Assembly (NCBI GenBank): GCA_964564535.1
Contig: CAZMBH010000006.1
Coordinates: 1-32,041 of the forward strand
Reading direction: 5' to 3'
DNA length: 32,041 bases
Origin: GWC2-37-13 sp964564535
Lineage (GTDB): Bacteria > Patescibacteriota > Microgenomatia > UBA1406 > GWC2-37-13
The notes under the pieces were generated by a model. It was not told the origin of the DNA, searched no databases, and saw only the letters and a program-made list of their open reading frames with translations. Each line of letters starts with the position of its first letter. Positions within the stretch are counted from its first letter, which is position 1. A program made the position numbers and the translations under genes. Below, piece by piece: positions 5,435-13,109 of the stretch.

Positions 5435-7342
5435 ATGAATATAAAGATAACTTATAATTGGCTTCTCGAATACTTAGACACTGATGCAACGCCTGATGAA
5501 CTGCAAAAGTATTTGTCCCTCTGTGGACCATCGATTGAGTCAGTAACAAAAATTGGTGATGACTATGTTTTTGATGTAGAAATCACCTCAAATAGGATAG
5601 ATACTGCCTCAGTAATCGGAATTGCTCAGGAAGCTCAGGCCATTCTGCCTATGTTCGGAAAAAAAGCGGTTTTAAAGCTAAATCCTTTGTTAAATTTAAA
5701 GTTAGATCAAATTAAACCGAGTACAGGTTATGATTTAAAGGTTGAAATAAAAAATCCAAATTTAGTTTCCCGCTTTACGGCAATTATTTTTGATCACATA
5801 TTAATTGGAGATTCTCCAGAATATATTAAAGACAGATTAAAACTTGCCGGTGTTAAAGTCATCAATAATGTCGTTGACATCTCAAATTATTTAATGCTTA
5901 CCCTTGGGCAGCCAATCCACATGTTTGATTACGACAAAATAGGTAACCATAAAATGATTGTTAGGGAATCACGCAAGGGTGAAAAATTAATAACTTTGGA
6001 TGAACTTGAAAAAACCTTGCCCGGTGGAGATATTGTCATTGAAGACGGTTCCGGAAAGTTGATCGATCTCTGTGGAATTATGGGTGGATTAAATTCTGCA
6101 ATAACTCCCAGTACAAAAAAGGTCCTGCTTTTTGTCCAAACCTACAATAAAACAAAAATTAGAAAAACGACTATGTCAACTGGCCAAAGGACTATTGCTG
6201 CGACATTTTTTGAAAAAGGATTAGATGAGAAGCGAGTTGAAGCAACAACTGTTGCTGCCTCAAATTTAATTGAAAAATACTGCCAAGGTAAAATTGCGTC
6301 TGAAATTAAAGATATTTATCCATCACCGGTTCAATTAAAAAAAATCAACGTGGAATTTGAATCGTTTGATAAAGTAATTGGAGTAAAGATTGAAAGGAAA
6401 ATAATAAATGATATTTTAATGAATTTGGGATTTATCGTAGGGGTCGACCCGAAACAGGGTCTGACCCTCCGGGAGGGTCAGACCCTACAAATCACTGTTC
6501 CATCATGGCGCACAAACGACATAAATATCCCTGAAGATCTAGTCGAAGAAGTCGCCAGGGTTTACGGATACCATAATATACCCTCAGTTTTGCAGTCAAA
6601 CGCATATATTGAACAGCCTAAAGAAATGGAAGATATTTTTGCATTTCAAAATAAAATAAAGTTATTTTTAAAACATCTTGGTCTTAATGAAGTCATTAAT
6701 TATTCAATGATTTCTAAGGATCAGATAGCTGAATTCGGATTAGATTCAAAAAAACATCTTCGTCTTTCAAATTCAATATCTAAAGACATTGAATATTTAA
6801 GAACAAGTTTGCTACCTTCCTTGTTTAAAAACATAAAAGATAATACGGGAAAAAAAGATGTTTTAAGATTTTTTGAAATTGCAAAGGTTTATTTACCAAA
6901 AAAGGACGATCTGCCGGATGAAATTTATAAAGTCGGGATTGCTACAAATACTGATCATTTTGATCTTAAAGGAATAATTGAGGCTTTATTCAAAGAGTTG
7001 AACATTGATGAATCCGCCTTCGCCAAGGCTACGGAGGTCGAGGAAAAATCTGGTGTATTTATTGCAGAGATTGACTTTCAATTATTAATTGAAAGTTCCC
7101 GATTGGTACCAACATATAAACCAATTCACCCTTATGCAGTGATTAAGTTGGATAAAACGTTTGAAATAGGACCACACAGTACTTACAAAACGATATCTGA
7201 ATTGGCAAAAAAATCAAAATTACTGCAAAAAATTGAAGTCGTCACTATTTATGCAAATAAATTAACACTCCGTTTTTACTACTCTTCTCCGGAAAAGAAT
7301 ATTACGGAGGAAGATGCGAAGAACGAGCTAATTAAGGTGTAG
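5435..7342 (+). CDS. pheT: Phenylalanyl-tRNA synthetase beta subunit
   Basis: Beta subunit: holds the editing site and binds tRNA-Phe. At 635 residues it is shorter than the usual 790-800. It goes straight from the B1 region (residues 1-80, ending SNRIDTASVIGIAQEAQAI) to the B3/B4 editing domain (GVKVINNVVDISNYLMLTLGQPIHMFDYDK), so the N-terminal EMAP/OB-type tRNA-binding domain is missing. The B5 and core-like domains follow, with the VPSWRTNDINIPEDLVEEVARVYGY segment, and a C-terminal FDX-ACB domain (about residues 565-635). Two palindromic repeats are inserted in frame: one giving VDPKQGLTLREGQT (about residues 336-349) and one giving ESAFAKATEVEE (about 526-537). The last 11 nt overlap the end of the convergent PBP gene. 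Confidence 0.95.
   Translation: MNIKITYNWLLEYLDTDATPDELQKYLSLCGPSIESVTKIGDDYVFDVEITSNRIDTASVIGIAQEAQAILPMFGKKAVLKLNPLLNLKLDQIKPSTGYDLKVEIKNPNLVSRFTAIIFDHILIGDSPEYIKDRLKLAGVKVINNVVDISNYLMLTLGQPIHMFDYDKIGNHKMIVRESRKGEKLITLDELEKTLPGGDIVIEDGSGKLIDLCGIMGGLNSAITPSTKKVLLFVQTYNKTKIRKTTMSTGQRTIAATFFEKGLDEKRVEATTVAASNLIEKYCQGKIASEIKDIYPSPVQLKKINVEFESFDKVIGVKIERKIINDILMNLGFIVGVDPKQGLTLREGQTLQITVPSWRTNDINIPEDLVEEVARVYGYHNIPSVLQSNAYIEQPKEMEDIFAFQNKIKLFLKHLGLNEVINYSMISKDQIAEFGLDSKKHLRLSNSISKDIEYLRTSLLPSLFKNIKDNTGKKDVLRFFEIAKVYLPKKDDLPDEIYKVGIATNTDHFDLKGIIEALFKELNIDESAFAKATEVEEKSGVFIAEIDFQLLIESSRLVPTYKPIHPYAVIKLDKTFEIGPHSTYKTISELAKKSKLLQKIEVVTIYANKLTLRFYYSSPEKNITEEDAKNELIKV
6439..6488 (+). repeat. Palindromic repeat, family B, inside pheT
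   Basis: AGGGTCTGACCCTCC (6456-6470) and its exact reverse complement (6472-6486) flank one G. They are preceded by TAGGGGTCGACCC (6439-6451) and end in CCCTACAA. It has the same plan as 27499-27529. It is translated in frame in the linker before the VPSWRTND motif and looks like an insertion. Confidence 0.85.
7013..7038 (+). repeat. Short palindromic insert, family D, inside pheT
   Basis: The segment reads TCCGCCTTCGCCAAGGCTAC followed by GGAGG. Its core is a GCCTT-CGCC-AAGGC hairpin. It is GC-rich within an AT-rich gene and encodes the Ala-rich SAFAKATE between the core-like region and FDX-ACB, where the family usually has a variable loop. Confidence 0.55.
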
Positions 7343-9884
7343 GGGTTGGTGTCAAGGTGGGAGAATCCCACGGTTTATTAACTCCAAACTTGATGGTTGA
7401 TTCGCCGCTTTTATCTTTTTCGTTTACGGCAATTACCTGAAGCTCATAAACGCCATCTTCAGTAATCGAAATTGTTTCATCAATTTCTTTTTTATCTTCG
7501 TTCCAGCTTCTAATTTCTTCACCGTTTAATTTAATTTTGACACTTTTTAACTTTTCAACTGAAGTGATTTTTGTTTTTATATTAACGTTCCCAGAGGAAA
7601 TCGTTGTTTGATTGGAAGGACTTTTAATAGAAACGATCACTGAATCTGATGATTCATTAGAAATCTCAGTTGGCGGCTTGAATTTGCTATCTGACTGTTG
7701 TCCAGCCCATGCATTTATTGCTTCCTGCCAACGATTTTTTCCGTCTGTTGATACCGGGTCGCTTTCGGTAATAACAATAAAATCCTTTTCTTCATAGTTG
7801 CCGCTTTTTACTTCAACTTCGTTAGCAAGTTTTCCATTTGATTTGGAAATCTTAAGTTTTTTATACCACGGAGAAATATCTTTAGGCTCTGTTCCTTCAA
7901 CAAAATATTCCGATCTAGTTGAACTACCGTCTTTTGGTAAGCCGCCGAGAAATGAATCTATATTTAAAACTTTGACTTTCGCCGGCTTATCCATTATCCC
8001 ATCATCATATTTTTTCAATAACTCTCGCATTATTCTGTACCAAATCGGAGAAGCCCCGGTCGCTCCTGAAGATATTTTTGGGTTCATCGGACTATTATCG
8101 TTATTTCCCACCCAAACACCGACAGTTATTGACTTGGTATAACCAACGGCCCAGTTATCCCGTTTATCATCAGTAGTTCCGGTTTTAACGGCGACAGTTT
8201 TGCCGGGAATATTAAGATATGAATTTGGTCCAAACTCATCAATACGGGCGTTATTATCTGACAAAATATGAGAAAGTAAAAAAGAAACTTCCGGCGAAAA
8301 AACTTTCTTTTCTTGAACTCTTACTTTTTTAAATATATTTTTACCCCTAAAATCTGATATATCATAAAAAGAGCTTAAATCATGTTTTATACCTCCCGTA
8401 GATAAGGTTGAATAAGCAGAGGTTAAATTAAGTAGAGTAGTTTCTCCACCACCGAGTGTCAAGGAAAGACCAAAGCGCTTTAAGTTTTCGGCTGTTGGAG
8501 CAAAAGTAGCCATTCCCAGATCGTTTAATTTAGTTAAAAAATCACGAACTCCAAGAACCGCAAGAATTTTTACAGCCGGTATATTGATTGAATTACCTAA
8601 AGCGAATCTTAATTGAACCGGTCCCCGGAATTTTCCGTCATAGTTTACAGGATTGTAATCCGAAGTTCCCTGATCGGGAAAAGTCGTCTTTACATCCATA
8701 AATATCGAGGATGGAGTGTAGCCCTTTTCAAAAGCTAATCCGTACGTAAAAGGCTTCAAGGTGCTCCCAGGTTGACGTAAACCCAGTTCTGCAACGTTGA
8801 ATTTTCCGAACTTTTCGTCATTATAATCATAAGAACCGACCATTGCTAAGACTTCGCCTGTTTTTGAATCAAGAACAACTACAGCCGCATTAGTCGCGTT
8901 AAAATCTTTTAATTTAGCAATTTCTTCCTTAACAATCTTTTCAGCCGTTTGCTGAACGTCTAATGCTAAAGTTGTTTTTATTTTAACCCCTTGATCAATT
9001 ATCTTTGAACCATACTCTTGCTCAATTTGATCTTTAACATAAAAAACAAAATGTGGGGCTTCGATCAAAATTTTTGGTGCGACAAACTTTGTCGACTCAA
9101 CTCTTTTTAATGAAGAGTTTTCCTGATCACGCGTTATATAACCGTCTTCTCTCATTCTCCGAAGAACGCTTTTAGTTCTGGCTTTCCAGGCTTCGTTCTT
9201 TCCTATGAAAGGGGAGTAAAGACTAGGAGATTGTGGCAATCCAGCTAAAATAGCTGACTCAGTCAAGCTTAAATCTTTTACTGATTTACCAAAATAAGCT
9301 TTGGCTGCCGTTCCAACCCCCCAATAACTACCACCATATGGAGCCTCATTTAAATACATCAATAAAATCTCATCTTTTTCATAGCGTCTTTCCACCTCAA
9401 AAGCTAATATTATTTCCTGAACTTTCCTGGTAATTGTTTGTCGATTAGTTAAAAGTACATTCTTAATTAACTGTTGAGTGATTGTTGATCCACTTTGGAG
9501 ACCTTTCCCTAAAAACATGTTAAAAACGGCGCGGACCATTCCCATTTGGGAAAAACCATTGTGTTTATAAAAATTTTTGTCCTCAATGGCGATGGTTGCT
9601 TCTTTTAATGTTTTCGGAATTTCTTCAATTACCACAGGAACGCGATTTTTATCTTTATACATATCGTAAAGAACTTTCCCATCGCGATCATAAAAAACGG
9701 TTGAATAGCCAGTAGCTTGAGAAAGTTTTGAAGGTGAGGGAAGATCTTTTGCGTACCAGGCAAAAAGTATAAAAACAAAGATGAATCCTAAAATAACCGC
9801 CCCTGTCAGAAAGAAAAGCAATTTAGCAATAAGTTTTTCTTTATCGTACTGTGAACGAAATCGCAAGCGCCTTGGTGAATACAT
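7332..9884 (-). CDS. Class A penicillin-binding protein (PBP1A-like)
   Basis: Bifunctional peptidoglycan synthase at the membrane: polymerises glycan strands and cross-links peptides. One membrane helix spans residues 21-43. The glycosyltransferase GT51 domain follows, with catalytic Glu101 in IEDKNFYKH, GSTITQQLIKN, and LNEAPYGGSYWGVGTAAKAYFG. The transpeptidase domain has the serine motif STLK (Ser about 374), SIN in GNSINIPAV, and KTGTT (about 566). The C-terminal 150 residues form an Ig-like or fibronectin-like module, ending in a Thr-Pro tail (TPTPTP). The start at 9884 lies 6 nt after a TATACT box, so the message is predicted to be leaderless. Its 3' end overlaps pheT by 11 nt in convergent orientation. 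The 850-residue length is usual for the family. Confidence 0.96.
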   Translation of the reverse strand: MYSPRRLRFRSQYDKEKLIAKLLFFLTGAVILGFIFVFILFAWYAKDLPSPSKLSQATGYSTVFYDRDGKVLYDMYKDKNRVPVVIEEIPKTLKEATIAIEDKNFYKHNGFSQMGMVRAVFNMFLGKGLQSGSTITQQLIKNVLLTNRQTITRKVQEIILAFEVERRYEKDEILLMYLNEAPYGGSYWGVGTAAKAYFGKSVKDLSLTESAILAGLPQSPSLYSPFIGKNEAWKARTKSVLRRMREDGYITRDQENSSLKRVESTKFVAPKILIEAPHFVFYVKDQIEQEYGSKIIDQGVKIKTTLALDVQQTAEKIVKEEIAKLKDFNATNAAVVVLDSKTGEVLAMVGSYDYNDEKFGKFNVAELGLRQPGSTLKPFTYGLAFEKGYTPSSIFMDVKTTFPDQGTSDYNPVNYDGKFRGPVQLRFALGNSINIPAVKILAVLGVRDFLTKLNDLGMATFAPTAENLKRFGLSLTLGGGETTLLNLTSAYSTLSTGGIKHDLSSFYDISDFRGKNIFKKVRVQEKKVFSPEVSFLLSHILSDNNARIDEFGPNSYLNIPGKTVAVKTGTTDDKRDNWAVGYTKSITVGVWVGNNDNSPMNPKISSGATGASPIWYRIMRELLKKYDDGIMDKPAKVKVLNIDSFLGGLPKDGSSTRSEYFVEGTEPKDISPWYKKLKISKSNGKLANEVEVKSGNYEEKDFIVITESDPVSTDGKNRWQEAINAWAGQQSDSKFKPPTEISNESSDSVIVSIKSPSNQTTISSGNVNIKTKITSVEKLKSVKIKLNGEEIRSWNEDKKEIDETISITEDGVYELQVIAVNEKDKSGESTIKFGVNKPWDSPTLTPTPTP

Positions 9885-9890
9885 TATAAA

Positions 9891-9921
9891 AGTATAGCAA
9901 AAAATTAAAAGAGATTGTCAT
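9891..9921 (-). promoter_or_regulatory. PBP promoter using the end of a repeat
   Basis: On the minus strand the -10 box TATACT (9891-9896) lies 6 nt before the ATG. The best -35 match, ATGACA (9916-9921), is the end of a family A repeat, with a long 19-nt spacer. The -10 box is good; the -35 is uncertain. Confidence 0.45.
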
Positions 9922-10005
9922 TCCCGCGAAGGCGGGAATCCAGACTAAAATCACTTCTTTTACAATGTATCTATAGACTGGATCCCCTCCTACGAGAGGA
10001 TGACA
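9916..10005. repeat. Family A repeats in head-to-head pair
   Basis: One unit (9916-9947, TGTCATTCCCGC ... GCGGGAATCCAGACTA) is followed by a second unit in the opposite orientation (9973-10005, TAGACTGGATCCCC ... GATGACA). The whole 90-bp block thus has inverted ends TGTCAT and ATGACA. It lies between the divergent PBP and island promoters. Confidence 0.88.
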
Positions 10006-10053
10006 GAAATAGTTTTGTCAAAGATTGTGAATTCTTACTAATTTAACAAATTC

Positions 10054-10082
10054 TTGATATTTGAGTTAACCTATAGTATAAT
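10054..10082 (+). promoter_or_regulatory. Strong promoter, leaderless
   Basis: TTGATA (10054-10059), a 17-nt spacer and a consensus TATAAT (10077-10082). The GTG at 10089 is 6 nt after the -10 box, so the message would start at that codon. Confidence 0.7.
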
Positions 10083-10088
10083 GCTCCT

Positions 10089-10475
10089 GTGGAATTACTT
10101 AGTGCAAAAACTGGAATGGGTGTTGCTAAAATAGGTTTAATGGCATTTGGTGCATTAGCCGTTACTACGAATTGACTTTTACGAAGAAATGTTATTCACT
10201 CAGAAAAATATAATAAAGTTTCATTGCAGGTAGAACATATTCTTAAATATTATTTGGGCTCCTTAGGTATTGAAGGTTTTTTTGATATCTTATTTCCTTT
10301 AATAGGAATCGATAGCTTTTTTATTTCCAATTTTGCACCTATTTTAATATCTATTGCTGCAGTTGAGGAGAGTTTTTTGCAAGACTACAGAAAACCAAAA
10401 AAGCCACAATGGGATCAATTAACATCAAATACTGTTGGCACAGGATTATATTTACTGACGCGTTATTTAGGTTGA
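10089..10475 (+). pseudogene. Membrane protein gene with an in-frame TGA
   Basis: From GTG 10089 a frame codes 28 residues (ELLSAKTGMGVAKIGLMAFG, then ALAVTTN), hits TGA at 10173-10175, and continues open in the same frame to 10475. The second part begins LLRRNVIHSEKYNK and contains two likely membrane helices (GIEGFFDILFPLIG, FFISNFAPILISIAAV) and a C-terminus QLTSNTVGTGLYLLTRYLG. The joined protein would be 128 residues. The broken codon follows a hydrophobic helix and precedes LLRRN, a typical place for Trp, so TGG to TGA is the simplest explanation. Other genes here end in TGA and use TGG for Trp, so recoding is unlikely but not excluded. A TTG at 10224 could restart the second half. Function unknown. 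Confidence 0.55.
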
Positions 10476-10570
10476 TGTGAGCCCAGACAAAATCGAACTA
10501 CTTCTTAAATTACTTATCCTAATAATATAACGATTCATTTAATTCATTAAGCCTCGAATTCAAATTAAAT

Positions 10571-10588
10571 AGGCTATTCTGATAGCCT
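10571..10588 (+). repeat. Hairpin in the intergenic region 10476-10705
   Basis: A perfect 7-bp stem AGGCTAT / ATAGCCT with a TCTG loop. The T-run (TTTTTG) begins only 8 nt later, so it is a weak terminator at best. The rest of this 230-nt gap is AT-rich, with TTGACA at 10618 and TATAAT at 10666 that are not correctly spaced to each other. Confidence 0.45.
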
Positions 10589-10679
10589 TAAATGGAGTTT
10601 TTGTAGGTTATAAGCAGTTGACAAGGATTTAATATATTAATAGCCTTTAATATTTGATTAATAATTATAATTAATAATT

Positions 10680-10705
10680 ACTTCGATCGTTTGATCGTTT
10701 GAAGT
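10680..10705 (+). repeat. Island hairpin A, directly before the HTH gene
   Basis: ACTTCGATCG, loop TTTGAT, CGTTTGAAGT: ten pairs with one G-T wobble and one T-T mismatch. It abuts the ATG of the HTH gene at 10706 with no space. It is the same element as 11150-11175 and 12965-12990. Confidence 0.8.
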
Positions 10706-11146
10706 ATGGCAAGGGTATCAAAATACAAATTGAGAGATGACGTTCTGAATAAATTATTTTCATTATTCTTTGAAATTGTAGGTAATCAGGACGACATAAA
10801 TGAATTTAATGAAATTGTTAATGGAATATTTTCTATAAATGAGAGAATTGTTTATGCTAAGCGAATAGCAATAATATACCTTTTATTAAAAAATATTGAT
10901 TCGCATAATATTTGTATGGCTTTAAACGTATCAACTTCGACCGTTGCGAAATTCAAATTATTAATGGCTGATAAACAAAACGGATTGACAAACGTCTTTA
11001 ATAATATTATTTTTCGTGACAAAACTAAGAAAATTATTGATGATTTTTTTAATACAATTTTCAGCCCGGGTAAATATGGTGTTGATTGGAAACTGGCGTG
11101 GGAAAGAAGGCGTGAAAGTGAAAGAAAAAAACAATTTGGTATTTAG
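10706..11146 (+). CDS. TrpR-like helix-turn-helix protein (146 aa)
   Basis: Likely DNA-binding regulator of the Trp-repressor superfamily (TrpR / YerC type). It opens MARVSKYKLRDDVLNKLF, the pattern of that group, and has the AKRIAIIYLLL helix and an HTH at about residues 65-86 (SHNICMALNVSTSTVAKFKL). It is longer than usual TrpR-like proteins (about 100 residues), with a C-terminal extension containing a basic end, WERRRESERKKQFGI. No ligand can be inferred: the tryptophan-contact residues cannot be judged without alignment. It is the first intact gene of the island, and a palindrome abuts its start codon, so it may regulate itself and the genes behind the other two copies. Family assignment is fairly secure; target and ligand are inference. 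Confidence 0.8.
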   Translation: MARVSKYKLRDDVLNKLFSLFFEIVGNQDDINEFNEIVNGIFSINERIVYAKRIAIIYLLLKNIDSHNICMALNVSTSTVAKFKLLMADKQNGLTNVFNNIIFRDKTKKIIDDFFNTIFSPGKYGVDWKLAWERRRESERKKQFGI

Positions 11147-11149
11147 AAT

Positions 11150-11175
11150 ATTTCGATCGTTCGATCGATTGAAGT
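11150..11175 (+). repeat. Island hairpin B
   Basis: ATTTCGATCG, loop TTCGAT, CGATTGAAGT: all ten positions pair, two of them as G-T wobbles. It begins 3 nt after the HTH gene's stop codon. Confidence 0.85.
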
Positions 11176-11177
11176 GT

Positions 11178-11207
11178 TTTACTAAGGGTGAATTAATTGT
11201 TTATAAT
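11178..11207 (+). promoter_or_regulatory. Promoter candidate of the membrane-protein gene
   Basis: TTTACT (11178-11183), an 18-nt spacer and a consensus TATAAT (11202-11207), 12 nt before the ATG at 11220. It begins just after hairpin B, so a protein bound at B could affect it. Confidence 0.4.
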
Positions 11208-11219
11208 GAAGTTAATTCT

Positions 11220-11864
11220 ATGAAAATTTTAAGGAAAAAAAAGAATTTTGGACTGATCAGATATTTTTTTGCTATTGTACTTATCTTAATTCTTTTAAAT
11301 TTCTTATATTTCGTTTTCAGCATTTCTGGTTTAATACCCGACATTTACAAGTCGTATTGTTCACAGAGACTGATTGTGAAAAACGAGCAGAAACGATTTG
11401 AGATTCCAAACAAAATTGCTGGTTCGAGCTTCTTTTTTATCATTAATTCTTGGAAAGACATGAACGTTGGTTCTTCAAGAGAAAAATTTAATTTTAACTT
11501 TCAATATTGTAATGCTACAGTTATTACTACCATTTCATTTTACGAACAGCGACCTGAAACGAAACCACTTCTCATCGGTAATGTCGAAGCAAATATTGGA
11601 TTTTTGGTAGAACGAAAAGATCGTGCCATCTATGATTTTGATGAAACATTTAGGCGATATGCAAACAGTTTCAAAGTATTAAGCACGGAGGGAAAGGTTC
11701 GATTAGCTTATCATTACGTCCCTTCTAACGAGTTCTTTGGCGGATCCTTTCTACTTATTAGCGTTGATCGGGTAGAGGCCGAAGGAAACGTCTTGAGCAT
11801 AACAAAAAATGCGTCTGGCATATCAACTCTTTCAATAGAAATTGATGAACCGACTAACCAATAG
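11220..11864 (+). CDS. Membrane-anchored protein of unknown function (214 aa)
   Basis: I do not recognise it. With the ATG at 11220 the protein has a basic N-terminus (MKILRKKKNFG), one strong membrane helix at about residues 14-36 (FFAIVLILILLNFLYFVF) and an extracytoplasmic domain of about 175 residues. The domain is rich in beta-type segments (SSFFFIINSWK, VITTISFYEQ, LLIGNVEANIGFLV) and has two Cys (in YCSQ and QYCNA) that could form a disulfide. The frame is open further upstream, but only this start gives a sensible membrane anchor. Its stop is 1 nt before the start chosen for the nuclease gene, so the two are probably co-translated and may work together at the cell surface. The N-terminus resembles that of the 36-residue peptide at 12999. 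Confidence 0.7.
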   Translation: MKILRKKKNFGLIRYFFAIVLILILLNFLYFVFSISGLIPDIYKSYCSQRLIVKNEQKRFEIPNKIAGSSFFFIINSWKDMNVGSSREKFNFNFQYCNATVITTISFYEQRPETKPLLIGNVEANIGFLVERKDRAIYDFDETFRRYANSFKVLSTEGKVRLAYHYVPSNEFFGGSFLLISVDRVEAEGNVLSITKNASGISTLSIEIDEPTNQ

Positions 11865-11865
11865 T

Positions 11866-12960
11866 ATGTTGATATACAACACCATTACAGAATTAAAAGG
11901 CTTCCAGGTATTGTTGCTACTGCTGTTTGAATTTATAACGATGGGTGTTATTGTACGAGTATTCAAACTTCGGTTAACTTTTAGAATGGTTATTTACTCA
12001 ATTATAGTCGCTACAATATTATCTTTACTTAGCCTTGTAATCGCACAAGGGGGGTTTAGCGGTTCTCTATATCGTGAAAGATTCGGCTGGCCTCTTCAGT
12101 ACTATTATATAGTCAGGGACCCAGAATTTTTTGGAAAACTTCCATTTGATTATAATTTTTTGATAGTCAAATACGTTGTAAATACGTTATTTTGGACATA
12201 CTTACCGCTTATGTTGTTAATACATCAAATTGCTAAAAAAAGAGTTCATGTCGTTCGGCTATTTTCTCTAGGGTGTCTCTTTATGTTTGCAATAATAGTC
12301 GCATTCCTTAGCTATCGAAATTCGATTTTAAACAAGGAATTGATCGTCAACACCCCAGCAACGCAAACAAATGATCAGATCATTATTGATAAAGTTAATA
12401 AAATTGAGGTAGTTGTTAATAAAGTTATCGATGGAGATACTATTGATGCATCTGACGGAGAGAGGTTGCGTCTCTACGAAATTAATGCGCCTGAATATCC
12501 AAAAGATTGCTTGGGAGTTGACGCAAAAACGAGAATGGAGGATTTGGTCTTGAGCAAAAAAATTCAGTATGAGAAACTTGGAAAAGACAATTTTGGACGA
12601 ATTTTGGCATATGTATTTGTCGACAAACTTTTAATTAATGAAGTAATGACTGAGGAAGGACTCGCATATTTTTTAAAAGGAAAAACGGTGACTGAAAATT
12701 CCTTACTTATTGAACAATCGCAAGATAAAGCAAAATTCTCTGAGAGAGGAGTCTGGTCAAGTTTTTGTCAATCAAAAAAAGACGGTTGTGATATTAAAGG
12801 TAATTACAGATCGGCTGACAATACAAGAATTTATCACACGTCAGACTGTTATAACTATGATAAAATAACGATTAAACCAGGGACGACCGATCGTTGGTTT
12901 TGTAACGAAACCGAAGCTAAGTCGCTTGGGTTCATAAAATCCAAAGACTGTCCGAAATAA
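11866..12960 (+). CDS. Membrane-anchored staphylococcal-nuclease homologue
   Basis: Probable surface nuclease. About four membrane helices lie at residues 13-31, 40-60, 100-122 and 131-150. After a linker comes a thermonuclease (SNase) domain at about 178-300, VVVNKVIDGDTIDASDGERL, then RLYEINAPE and FGRILAYVF. Family active-site positions map to Asp191, Arg202, Glu210 and Arg245; the Asp at SNase position 40 is Asn207 here, a change that may lower or alter activity. A C-terminal domain (about 310-364) with CDIKGNYRSADNTRIYHTSD, WFCNETEAKSLG and KSKDC resembles the so-called sunset domain found behind some SNase domains. I chose the ATG at 11866; ATG 11845 is possible and would overlap the previous gene. 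A role in processing incoming DNA beside type IV pili is inference. Confidence 0.85.
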   Translation: MLIYNTITELKGFQVLLLLLFEFITMGVIVRVFKLRLTFRMVIYSIIVATILSLLSLVIAQGGFSGSLYRERFGWPLQYYYIVRDPEFFGKLPFDYNFLIVKYVVNTLFWTYLPLMLLIHQIAKKRVHVVRLFSLGCLFMFAIIVAFLSYRNSILNKELIVNTPATQTNDQIIIDKVNKIEVVVNKVIDGDTIDASDGERLRLYEINAPEYPKDCLGVDAKTRMEDLVLSKKIQYEKLGKDNFGRILAYVFVDKLLINEVMTEEGLAYFLKGKTVTENSLLIEQSQDKAKFSERGVWSSFCQSKKDGCDIKGNYRSADNTRIYHTSDCYNYDKITIKPGTTDRWFCNETEAKSLGFIKSKDCPK

Positions 12961-12964
12961 ATTT

Positions 12965-12990
12965 ACTTTGATCGATTAAACGATTGAAGT
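12965..12990 (+). repeat. Island hairpin C
   Basis: ACTTTGATCG, loop ATTAAA, CGATTGAAGT: all ten positions pair, two as G-T wobbles. It begins 4 nt after the nuclease stop codon and ends 8 nt before the small membrane ORF. Confidence 0.85.
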
Positions 12991-12998
12991 GTTCAACT

Positions 12999-13109
12999 AT
13001 GAAGATTTTTGGGAAAAAAATTAAGAAAACTAGCATTTGGAAAGTGATTGTTATTATTTCATCTTTATTGTTAGTACTAACATCATTCGCACCGATGTTT
13101 ATTAAATAA
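12999..13109 (+). CDS. Small membrane peptide (36 aa)
   Basis: The ORF starts MKIFGKKIKKTSIWK, has one membrane helix (VIVIISSLLLVLTSFAPMF) and ends IK. Its TAA shares one A with the ATG of recG (13107-13111), a classic translational-coupling overlap. The N-terminus is like that of the membrane protein at 11220, and like it the gene follows a 26-nt island hairpin. It could be a shortened relative of that protein, a toxin-like peptide or simply a coupling ORF; nothing decides between these. There is no clear Shine-Dalgarno. Confidence 0.5.
   Translation: MKIFGKKIKKTSIWKVIVIISSLLLVLTSFAPMFIK

Noticed and set aside
10089..10175. UGA recoded as Gly or Trp in this organism
   Set aside because: recG and the prepilin genes ending at 23004 and 27441 stop at TGA, and Trp is coded by TGG throughout. 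One in-frame TGA is not enough to claim a changed code.
10680..12990. Integron-type attC sites or a CRISPR array
   Set aside because: The three hairpins are 0.5-1.8 kb apart and lack attC core motifs; no integrase, cas genes or regular spacers are present.
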